Shown one piece after another: positions 1-5,793 of a stretch of 10,334 nt of DNA. The stretch comes from Acetobacteraceae bacterium (lineage in GTDB: Bacteria; Pseudomonadota; Alphaproteobacteria; Zavarziniales; Zavarziniaceae): NCBI GenBank assembly GCA_947379865.1, contig CANCOY010000118.1:1-10334 (forward strand), written 5' to 3'. Positions within the stretch are counted from its first letter, which is position 1, and the number at the start of each line of letters is the position of its first letter. The notes under the pieces are model-generated. The model was not told where the DNA came from and searched no databases. It saw only the letters and a program-made list of their open reading frames with translations. A program made the translations under genes and the position numbers.

Positions 1-1
1 C

Positions 2-589
2 GGCGCCCTGCCAGCCTTTCAGCGGCCCAAGGTCGGCACGCGGGAAGCCTCGGATCTGATTGTGAACTGGTGGGCCCGGGTCTGGGCCGAAGATCTCTAC
101 GAACAGGTCCCCATCGCAACGCTCACCGAACTCTGGCTGCGGCGCAACGCGCCGGTGCTGGATCATCTCTCGGTCGTGCATGGGGATTTCCGGACCGGCA
201 ATTTCCTGTTCGATGAGGAGAGCCGCCGGATCACCGGCATTCTCGACTGGGAACTTGGCTATCTGGGCGACCGGCATGGCGATATCGGCTGGGTTCTGAC
301 GGATATCTATGTCACCCGCGAAGACGGCAGGCCATTCCATTGTGGTCTTTTCCCCAGCGAGGATGCGCTGGTGGAGGCCTATGAGGCGGCGGGCGGCTTG
401 CCTATCAACCGGCGCACGCTCCACTGGCACAAGGTCTTCTGCACGTGGAAGGAACTGGTCCTGTCGTTGGGATCGGCCCTGCGGGCTGGTGATGGACAGT
501 CGCACCAGGATGTTCTGCTGTCGTGGCTGGCCGGATGCGGTTACATGCTGTGCGAAGCCCTGCGCCGAATGCTCGAAACCGAAGCTTAA
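2..589 (+). CDS. APH-family phosphotransferase (ACAD10/11 kinase-like), 3' part only
   Basis: The reading frame is open from the left edge, so the start lies outside the window and about 195 C-terminal residues are visible. The GTG at 62 is an internal valine, not a convincing start. The catalytic loop of the aminoglycoside phosphotransferase fold is clear: VVHGDFRTGNFLF carries the HxDxxxxN motif, and GILDWE is the metal-binding DFG-equivalent. Next comes GDRHGDIGWVL, typical of the 'phosphotransferase family protein' group related to the kinase domain of ACAD10/ACAD11. Family knowledge: such kinases phosphorylate hydroxyl groups of small molecules, for example 4-hydroxyacyl-CoAs in the ACAD10/11 and LvaA cases, and most are not antibiotic resistance enzymes. 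The N-terminal lobe with the nucleotide-binding lysine is not visible. It is followed after 15 nt by the DUF7064-like gene, suggesting one operon. The substrate is unknown. Confidence 0.85.
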   Translation, partial: GALPAFQRPKVGTREASDLIVNWWARVWAEDLYEQVPIATLTELWLRRNAPVLDHLSVVHGDFRTGNFLFDEESRRITGILDWELGYLGDRHGDIGWVLTDIYVTREDGRPFHCGLFPSEDALVEAYEAAGGLPINRRTLHWHKVFCTWKELVLSLGSALRAGDGQSHQDVLLSWLAGCGYMLCEALRRMLETEA

Positions 590-604
590 TCGAGGAGTCC
601 TCTC

Positions 605-1567
605 ATGATCATGCCGGAAGATGTGCGGTTCCATACGCCAGCCGATGTCCAGTATGACTGGGCCGAGACCAATTTCTTTTCGTTCTACATTCCGGAAGCC
701 AATCTGACCGGTTGGATCTATCTGGTGGCCCGTGCCGGTGTTGGCGCCATCGCGGCCGACATCGAGATGATCGACCGGATCGGCAGGGTCTCGGTTGATG
801 CCGCCTATTTTGATTTCCAGCAGCATCTGCCCTTGCCCAAACAGCTGGAAAACTTCTCTTTGCCCAACGGGCTTTCCATCCGCGCGGTGAATGCACCCCG
901 CGATTACCAGATCGATTATATCGGCGTTGATGACACCGAGTTTCATCTGCAGGTCAGGGGATTGATGGACCCCTTCGATATCCACGACCCTGCCATGGAT
1001 CCCCTGGCATCACATGACCCCAATGCCAGTGGCTTTGGCTCAGCCTATGCCAACCATTTCGACATGACGGCCCATGTCACCGGCAAGGTCCGCGTCCGTG
1101 GCAAGAGCCACAATGTGGATTGCGTGACCACCATGGATCACAGCTGGGGCCCCCGAAACGAGCGGGGCATGCGCCCCATGGGCTGGATCAACGCAAACTT
1201 TGGCACCGAGTTCGCCTTCAACTCGATCTGGAGTTTTGATCCGCTGGCGTCCGACTGGGGCCAGTTTACGCTGGCTCATGGATACATTCTGGAGGCTGGC
1301 AAGGTCCTGGGCCTGGTCGCGGGCCGCATGCGGGCGGTGCGGCGTGGCCCCTTCCCTGTCGGCTATGAGTCGGTCCTCACCGACAAGACCGGGCGGGAGC
1401 ATCATTTCGTAGGCACCCCCGTCGCCCAGCACCCCTGGGCCTGTTATGCGAACAGCCTGGCCATGTTCTCGACCGTCCGCTGGAGCCACAAGGGGCAGGA
1501 GGGTATCGGGCTGGCGCAGGAAAACTGGCCGCTGGACCGCTATGCCGGCATGGACTTCCGGGCCTGA
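605..1567 (+). CDS. DUF7064/DUF7065-type (CrtC/AttH lipocalin-like) protein
   Basis: This is a 320-aa protein with no signal peptide or membrane segment, rich in predicted beta strands. Two features recall the DUF7064/DUF7065 group, distant relatives of the hydroxyneurosporene synthase (CrtC)/AttH fold: FDMTAHVTGKVRVRG at residues 152-166 and TTMDHSWGPR at 175-184. The DHSWG core in particular corresponds to the conserved D-x-SWG of that superfamily. CrtC hydrates a carotenoid double bond; the role of the DUF7064 branch is, to my knowledge, not established. The start is well placed, with GAGGAG at 592-597 and 7 nt before ATG. The gene sits 15 nt after a kinase and 28 nt before a small helical protein, so the three probably act together. 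A role in binding or modifying a hydrophobic lipid, steroid or terpenoid substrate is inference. The family call rests on remembered motifs, not on a search. Confidence 0.75.
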   Translation: MIMPEDVRFHTPADVQYDWAETNFFSFYIPEANLTGWIYLVARAGVGAIAADIEMIDRIGRVSVDAAYFDFQQHLPLPKQLENFSLPNGLSIRAVNAPRDYQIDYIGVDDTEFHLQVRGLMDPFDIHDPAMDPLASHDPNASGFGSAYANHFDMTAHVTGKVRVRGKSHNVDCVTTMDHSWGPRNERGMRPMGWINANFGTEFAFNSIWSFDPLASDWGQFTLAHGYILEAGKVLGLVAGRMRAVRRGPFPVGYESVLTDKTGREHHFVGTPVAQHPWACYANSLAMFSTVRWSHKGQEGIGLAQENWPLDRYAGMDFRA

Positions 1568-1595
1568 GTGGCCGCACACAGAGGAATAGGCTGCC

Positions 1596-2129
1596 ATGCA
1601 ACCTGGGTTCGAGCTGCGCCTGACCACCATGATGAAGGCCCTGTCGGAAACGGTTCTGCCGGCGGTCGATGCCCATAACAAGGCCGCCGTGGAGCAGATG
1701 CACATCGTCATCGGCTCCCTGGCGCTGCTGCGCGAACAGATCGATTTCGCCCACTGGTTCGAGGTGGAGGAAGCCCGTGACATGGCGGGTCTGATAATGG
1801 AACTGGCGGCACTGGCGGCACTTCCCTCCACTGCCAGCGCCACAGATACGGCAAGACTGAGCCTTGCGCTTTCAGACCGCCACGACATCCGCCTGAGCAC
1901 GCTGCGCCAAGCCAATGTTGATCTGCGCGCCGCAATTTCGCTTCTGATCGAGGAGGCGGCAGCGGCCGGTGACAACAGCGTCTTCGACCGTACCCAGGCC
2001 CTGGTTCTCGCCCATGGGAAACGTCAGATCGGCCGCGAGCGGGCCTTTGTCGCGGCGACAAACTTTGATGTCTTCCCCGACACCCTCCGGACCATCGAGG
2101 AAACGCTGCAGCAGCCCGCCGCTCCTTGA
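1596..2129 (+). CDS. Uncharacterised all-helical protein, 177 aa
   Basis: I do not recognise a named domain. The protein looks almost wholly alpha-helical, with long Ala/Leu/Glu-rich stretches, no signal peptide, no hydrophobic membrane segment and no cysteine pair. The N-terminal third contains LPAVDAHNKAAVEQMHIVIG (residues 21-40) followed by a second amphipathic helix with the HWFEVEEARDM segment (53-63). Histidines and acidic residues occur along the helices, but no clear four-helix metal-site pattern can be read. The start is supported by GAGGAA at 1581-1586, 9 nt before ATG. It ends the three-gene run that begins with the APH-like kinase and is separated from the next gene by 82 nt holding a palindrome. 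It could be an accessory or stabilising subunit for its neighbours; that is a guess from position. Coding status is well supported by the RBS and frame, the function is unknown. Confidence 0.8.
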   Translation: MQPGFELRLTTMMKALSETVLPAVDAHNKAAVEQMHIVIGSLALLREQIDFAHWFEVEEARDMAGLIMELAALAALPSTASATDTARLSLALSDRHDIRLSTLRQANVDLRAAISLLIEEAAAAGDNSVFDRTQALVLAHGKRQIGRERAFVAATNFDVFPDTLRTIEETLQQPAAP

Positions 2130-2131
2130 AC

Positions 2132-2146
2132 GTGACACCGTGTCAC
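2132..2146. promoter_or_regulatory. Perfect 15-bp palindrome, possible operator
   Basis: GTGACAC-C-GTGTCAC is a perfect inverted repeat with 7-bp arms around one central base. It begins 3 nt after the stop codon of the helical-protein gene and lies 66 nt upstream of the DUF983 start. The symmetry and length suit a dimeric repressor of TetR or a similar family. As RNA it could also fold as a 6-bp stem with a CCG loop, but no T-run follows, so a terminator is less likely. No cognate regulator gene is visible in the window. Confidence 0.45.
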
Positions 2147-2200
2147 CGGCCCAGGACATGGTCGGCCAGGCAGGGTTCATGCTAAACAGTGATGGTCAAT

Positions 2201-2204
2201 GGAG
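2201..2204 (+). promoter_or_regulatory. Ribosome binding site that decides the DUF983 start
   Basis: GGAG with 7 nt to the ATG at 2212. The earlier in-frame ATGs at 1969, 2158 and 2179 have no comparable site, and the first would overlap the preceding gene by 160 nt. Confidence 0.6.
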
Positions 2205-2211
2205 CTTTGCA

Positions 2212-2631
2212 ATGGTTGTCGAGTACGCCGTCAAAACGTCCCTTCCGGTGCGACCGGTTGGTGAGGCACTGCTGCGCGGCTTTCTCGGCCGCTGCCCCGC
2301 CTGTGGCAAGGGCGCAATGTTTTCGCGCTACATCAGCGTCAACGACGCCTGCCCGGCCTGCCGGGAGGAGTTGCTGCATCAACGGGCCGATGACGCGCCG
2401 CCTTATCTGACCATCATGGTGGTGGGCCATGTGGTGGTGCCGCTGGCCTTGGCGCTGGAGCAGGCGCGCCATCCGGAAATCTGGATCCACTGGGCTCTCT
2501 GGCTGCCGCTTACGCTGGTGCTGTCGCTGGTGCTTCTTCCCCGGTTCAAGGGCATGATGGTGGCCCTGCAATGGGCCTTGCGCATGCACGGTTTCGGCGG
2601 CCTCCATGACGAGGGCGCGACGGAGCCCTGA
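2212..2631 (+). CDS. DUF983 zinc-ribbon membrane protein
   Basis: This 139-aa protein matches the DUF983 layout common in Alphaproteobacteria. An N-terminal four-cysteine zinc ribbon (CPAC at residues 28-31, CPAC at 47-50) precedes two hydrophobic segments, roughly residues 64-83 and 93-111. The stretch GRCPACGKGAMFSRY is typical of the family. It is presumably an inner-membrane protein with the ribbon in the cytoplasm; its function is not established. The frame extends upstream to 1969, but the ATG at 2212 has the only good RBS and gives the usual family length; 2179 is the next alternative. It is 84 nt upstream of two Nudix hydrolase genes, an arrangement I associate with alphaproteobacterial genomes. 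Confidence 0.88.
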   Translation: MVVEYAVKTSLPVRPVGEALLRGFLGRCPACGKGAMFSRYISVNDACPACREELLHQRADDAPPYLTIMVVGHVVVPLALALEQARHPEIWIHWALWLPLTLVLSLVLLPRFKGMMVALQWALRMHGFGGLHDEGATEP

Positions 2632-2715
2632 CCGCTGGACTTTGCGGGGCGCCGGCATCAGTCTGCGACGCGCAATCCAGAAGCCCGCCAAAGGGCTCGT
2701 CCAGAGGGACAGAAC

Positions 2716-3429
2716 ATGGTCTTCGATCCTGCCGCCGCTGAAGAGAACAAGGGCCGCAAGGGTCCGGCAGCCCGCCCACGCGATGCCGCCACCCTGATCC
2801 TGACGCGCCGCGCCGGCTCCAGCGTCGAACTGCTGATGGGCCAGCGCCACGCCAGCCACCGCTTCATGCCCAATCAGTACGTCTTCCCCGGCGGCCGGGT
2901 TGACCGGGCCGACAGTTCGGTGCGGGTCGGCACCACCCTGCGCGAGGATGTGGCGGGCCGCCTGACCAAGGGCTGCTCCCCCACCCGTGCCCAGGCCCTG
3001 GCGCTCGCCGCGATTCGCGAAACGTTTGAGGAAACCGGGCTGATTGTTGGCCATCCGCTGGCGCCAGGTGAAAAGGCGCCGCGCACGGCTTCGTCCTCCT
3101 GGGCGGAGTTCTTCAATACGGGCCATCTGCCCGCCCTCGACAAGCTTGACTATGTGGCCCGCGCCATCACGCCGCCCTATCGGCCGATCCGCTTTCACGC
3201 CCGTTTCTTCCTCGCCGACGCGGCGCTGGCGCGGGGTGAGATCAAGGGATCTGGCGAATTGCTGAAGCTGCACTGGGTGCCGCTGGGCGATGCCAAGAAA
3301 CTGGATCTGCCACGCATCACGGCGGTGGTGATCGACGAGATCGACAAGCTGGTCAGCGGCAAGCCCGATCCCCAGGGCGTGCCATTCTTCTATTTCAAGC
3401 ACGGCAAGCCGGCGCAGGCCTGGGATTGA
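2716..3429 (+). CDS. NUDT19-like Nudix hydrolase, first tandem copy
   Basis: This 237-aa protein has a Nudix fold. The Nudix box is split, as in the NUDT19/RP2 acyl-CoA diphosphatase subgroup: the glycine part, FPGGRVD (residues 57-63), is separated by roughly 27 extra residues from RETFEETGL (101-109), which carries the metal-binding glutamates. The conserved C-terminal region includes ARAITPPYRPIRFHARFFLADA. NUDT19 relatives cleave CoA and acyl-CoA to 4'-phosphopantetheine forms and 3',5'-ADP; whether this copy does so is inference. The position of the leading glutamate of the box is Gln93 here, unlike the neighbouring copy, although the REx3EE core is intact. ATG at 2716 has GAGGG at 2704-2708 in front. 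The stop overlaps the TTG start of the second copy, so translation is probably coupled. Confidence 0.88.
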   Translation: MVFDPAAAEENKGRKGPAARPRDAATLILTRRAGSSVELLMGQRHASHRFMPNQYVFPGGRVDRADSSVRVGTTLREDVAGRLTKGCSPTRAQALALAAIRETFEETGLIVGHPLAPGEKAPRTASSSWAEFFNTGHLPALDKLDYVARAITPPYRPIRFHARFFLADAALARGEIKGSGELLKLHWVPLGDAKKLDLPRITAVVIDEIDKLVSGKPDPQGVPFFYFKHGKPAQAWD

Positions 3430-4115
3430 GCGACCTCGGCCAACCCCAGGTGCGGGTCCGCCCGCGCGACGCGGCAAGCCTGGTTCTGCTGCGCCATGAA
3501 GGCGGTGTTGCGCGGGTCCTGATGGGCCGGCGCAGCAAGCGCCATGCCTTTGCGCCTGATGTGTTCGTCTTCCCCGGCGGAAGGCTGGATCCGGGCGACG
3601 CCCGCATGGCGGCCGCCACCCCCCTCAGACCCGATGTGGCCCTGAAGCTGTCCCCCCGCCGGGCCGAGGCGCTGGCGCTGGCCGCCGTGCGCGAGACCTT
3701 TGAGGAGACGGGCCTCATTCTGGGCCAGCCCATCACCTCCCCCGTGGTGGCGCCTAATGCAGCCTGGGCAGAGTTCCTCGCCACAGGTCATGCGCCGACC
3801 CTGCACCAGATCGACTATCTGGGCAGGGCGATCACGCCGCCTGACAGCCCCATCCGCTTTCATGCCCGGTTTTTCATCACCGATGCTGACCATGCCACGG
3901 GCGCCCTTGGCGGCTCGGGCGAACTGATCGACCTCGACTGGGTGACCGTGGAAGAGGCCCTGCGCCTGCCGGTGCTGGACGTCACCGAATATGTCCTGGC
4001 GCAGGTGGCCGCCCGGGTGGCCGGCGAAGCGGCAGGCCCGACCCTGTTTTCCTATCGCAATGGCCGGGCGGTTTCCCGCCCCACCCAGCCATCGGGCGCC
4101 CGGCGCAAGCCATGA
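3426..4115 (+). CDS. NUDT19-like Nudix hydrolase, second tandem copy (TTG start)
   Basis: This 229-aa protein is paralogous to the gene just upstream. Both share RPRDAA near the N-terminus, a split Nudix box, and an RAITPPxxPIRFHARFF segment. Here the box is FPGGRLD (49-55) then, after about 23 extra residues, AEALALAAVRETFEETGL with Glu81, Arg89, Glu90, Glu93 and Glu94, which is the full canonical set. It is a likely CoA/acyl-CoA or nucleoside diphosphate-linked pyrophosphohydrolase. The best start is TTG at 3426, whose bases overlap the upstream TGA (TTGA), so ribosomes could re-initiate. The GTG at 3450 would still keep RPRDAA and is the alternative. It ends in ATGA, overlapping the MFS transporter start. 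Confidence 0.86.
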   Translation: MSDLGQPQVRVRPRDAASLVLLRHEGGVARVLMGRRSKRHAFAPDVFVFPGGRLDPGDARMAAATPLRPDVALKLSPRRAEALALAAVRETFEETGLILGQPITSPVVAPNAAWAEFLATGHAPTLHQIDYLGRAITPPDSPIRFHARFFITDADHATGALGGSGELIDLDWVTVEEALRLPVLDVTEYVLAQVAARVAGEAAGPTLFSYRNGRAVSRPTQPSGARRKP

Positions 4116-5266
4116 CTGGCAGCCCTGCCAAGGGTATGCAGGTGCGGGCGCTCGCGGTTGTCATCGCCTCGGTCGCCATCATGGGGATCACCTATGGCCT
4201 GACCATGCCGCTTATGTCGCTGCGGCTGGAGGCGCGCGGCATTGATTCGGGGCTGATCGGCCTGAACGCCGCCATGGCGGCCTTGGGCGTTGTGCTGATG
4301 CCCCCCCTGATCCCCATGCTGCTGCGGCAGGTTGGCGTACGGCCGTTCCTTTTGCTGAACCTTGTCGGCACGGGCATGGCCCTTCTCGGCCTGGCGCTGA
4401 CCGACTGGCTGCCCGCCTGGTTCGTGCTGCGGCTGATTCTGGGCGCGTGCCTGGCGGGGCTGTTTGTGGTCAGCGAGGCCTGGATCAACCATCTGGCTGA
4501 TGACCGCTCGCGCGGGCGTGTGCTGGGGATCTATTCCAGCGTTCTGGCCGCCGGCTTCACCATTGGCCCCTTGTTGTTGCAGGTGACCGGCGTGGAGGGG
4601 GTTTTGCCCTTTCTGGCCGGGCTTGGTTTTCTCGCCGTGGCGGCCATCCCTCTTTCCCTGGTGGGCGGCGAAGATCCACCGCTAAGCGGGCACCCCAGCC
4701 GGGGGGTGCTTGGCTTTGCCGCCGCCGCCCCCATCGCCACCAGCGCTGCTTTGGTCTTTGGCGCGATCGAGACAGGCGTGCTGTCGCTGCTGCCGGTTTA
4801 CGGCGTGCGCAGTGGCCTGACGCCGGAGGGCGCCGCTGCCATGGCCGCAGCGATCGGCCTCGGCAACTTCGCCATGCAGGTGCCCCTTGGCTGGCTGGCG
4901 GACCGCACCAATGTGCGCTGGATGCTGGTTGCCTGTGCCCTGGCGGGCCTCGCCGGCGCGGTGGCGCTGCCCTTCACAGTGGACACGGTGCTGTTGTGGC
5001 CGGTGCTGTTCATGGCGGGTGGGGCCATGATGGGCATCTATACCCTTGGGCTGACCCTGTTGGGCCAGCGCTTCCGGGGGCCTGACCTGGCGGCTGCCAA
5101 TGGCGCCTTTGTGGTGATGTACGGCCTTGGCGCCCTGGGTGGGCCAGCGCTGACCGGCGCGGCCATGGACGCCATTGTACCCCATGGCCTGCCGCTGGTG
5201 CTGGGCACCTTTTGCCTTGGCTTTGCCGTCCTGGCGACGGTGCGGACCCTGCGCGGCCAGAATTGA
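4112..5266 (+). CDS. MFS transporter, YcaD-like
   Basis: This 384-aa protein has about 12 hydrophobic segments and no large soluble domain, the usual size for a compact major facilitator. The stretch from Ser121 to Ser143 (SEAWINHLADDRSRGRVLGI onward) resembles the conserved E-x-W...RG-R-x-x-x-x-Y loop of the YcaD-like group. A motif-A-like loop, GWLADRTNVRW, occurs near residues 260-270 in the second half. It is an inner-membrane secondary transporter; the substrate cannot be told from sequence, and efflux of a small molecule or sugar-like solute is equally possible. The start ATG overlaps the upstream Nudix stop (ATGA), so it is cotranscribed and translationally coupled with the Nudix pair. 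Whether it exports a product related to CoA turnover is speculation. Confidence 0.88.
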   Translation: MTGSPAKGMQVRALAVVIASVAIMGITYGLTMPLMSLRLEARGIDSGLIGLNAAMAALGVVLMPPLIPMLLRQVGVRPFLLLNLVGTGMALLGLALTDWLPAWFVLRLILGACLAGLFVVSEAWINHLADDRSRGRVLGIYSSVLAAGFTIGPLLLQVTGVEGVLPFLAGLGFLAVAAIPLSLVGGEDPPLSGHPSRGVLGFAAAAPIATSAALVFGAIETGVLSLLPVYGVRSGLTPEGAAAMAAAIGLGNFAMQVPLGWLADRTNVRWMLVACALAGLAGAVALPFTVDTVLLWPVLFMAGGAMMGIYTLGLTLLGQRFRGPDLAAANGAFVVMYGLGALGGPALTGAAMDAIVPHGLPLVLGTFCLGFAVLATVRTLRGQN

Positions 5267-5289
5267 GGCAGTTTAGCGTCTCGCCGCGC

Positions 5290-5317
5290 TTGACTTGAGC
5301 CCGGCCTTACGTATCTT
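5290..5317 (+). promoter_or_regulatory. Putative sigma-70-type promoter for rpmG
   Basis: TTGACT (5290-5295) and TATCTT (5312-5317) are separated by 16 nt in the 108-nt gap after the MFS gene. The spacing and the position about 60 nt before rpmG fit a housekeeping promoter giving rpmG independent expression. This was read by eye, with no scoring. Confidence 0.5.
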
Positions 5318-5374
5318 GGCGACCAATTCACGCCCCGGCACGACTGGGGCGTTGTCTGTATTTGGAGCACTGCG

Positions 5375-5542
5375 ATGGCAAAGCCCACGACCCTGAAGAT
5401 CAAGCTGCTGAGCAGCGCCGGAACGGGCACTTTCTACGTCACCAAGAAGAATCCCCGTACCAAGACCGAGAAGCTGAAGTTCAAGAAGTACGACCCCGTG
5501 GTGCGTCGCCATGTGGAGTTCACGGAAACCAAGATCAAGTGA
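5375..5542 (+). CDS. rpmG: 50S ribosomal protein L33
   Basis: This 55-aa basic protein begins MAKPTTLKIKLLSSAGTGTF and ends FTETKIK. Both ends, and the inner KKNPRTKTEKL and KKYDPVVRRHVEF segments, are those of bacterial L33. L33 sits near the E site of the large ribosomal subunit. There are no cysteines, so it is the zinc-independent (C-minus) form that Proteobacteria normally carry. GGAG at 5364-5367 lies 7 nt before the ATG. It has its own likely promoter upstream and a hairpin downstream, so it is probably a monocistronic unit between the transporter operon and the SDR gene. It is short enough to be missed by length-filtered gene finding. Confidence 0.97.
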   Translation: MAKPTTLKIKLLSSAGTGTFYVTKKNPRTKTEKLKFKKYDPVVRRHVEFTETKIK

Positions 5543-5568
5543 TTTCCCATTGATCTCCTACTGATTCT

Positions 5569-5589
5569 GGGGCCGACACGTTCGGCCCC
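5569..5589 (+). terminator. Hairpin after rpmG, terminator-like
   Basis: A perfect 8-bp GC-rich stem, GGGGCCGA pairing with TCGGCCCC around a CACGT loop, begins 26 nt after the rpmG stop. No T-run follows, so intrinsic termination would be imperfect, but the position fits transcript 3'-end formation or stabilisation. Confidence 0.6.
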
Positions 5590-5779
5590 CTGAACACTGC
5601 CGCCGCCTGACACGGATCAGGGGCGGCCTGCGGCGCGGATCCCTTGTCCGCCCGCCCCGCCCTGCGGACGTCAATCCCTCTATCCAGACATATCTCCCCC
5701 TTGGGGATGCATGCTGCGCCTTGCCTTGCGGCAGCGTCTGACGCAGGCTCCGCCCTGCCCGGTCAACGAACCGGGTTGC

Positions 5780-5787
5780 GGGAGGGG
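5780..5787 (+). promoter_or_regulatory. Strong ribosome binding site that fixes the SDR start
   Basis: GGGAGGGG lies 6 nt before the ATG at 5794. The frame is open upstream to a TTG at 5644, but that extension encodes low-complexity sequence ahead of the Rossmann fold and has no such site. Confidence 0.7.
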
Positions 5788-5793
5788 ACTTTG

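Noticed and set aside
2..589. Antibiotic (aminoglycoside) resistance reading of the APH-like gene
   Set aside because: The motifs fit the broad ACAD10/11-like metabolic phosphotransferase group, and the neighbours are metabolic, not a resistance cassette.
1040..1975. 311-codon minus-strand open frame across the DUF7064 and helical-protein genes
   Set aside because: Serine/arginine/alanine-rich shadow sequence with no domain; both sense genes have good RBSs, and one has family motifs.
1969..2211. N-terminal extension of the DUF983 gene from ATG 1969
   Set aside because: It overlaps the helical-protein gene by 160 nt and gives a non-family N-terminus; ATG 2212 has the RBS and the expected length.
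2682..2697. AGCCC/GGGCT inverted repeat upstream of Nudix one
   Set aside because: Only 5 bp, common by chance in GC-rich DNA, with no supporting context.
2182..3477. 431-codon minus-strand open frame across DUF983 and Nudix one
   Set aside because: It is antisense to genes with clear family motifs and RBSs; its sequence is Arg/Gly/Ala/His/Gln-rich, as expected for a GC-rich shadow frame.
5644..5793. N-terminal extension of the SDR gene from 5644
   Set aside because: The 50 extra residues are low-complexity and precede the Rossmann strand; the strong GGGAGGGG site points to 5794.
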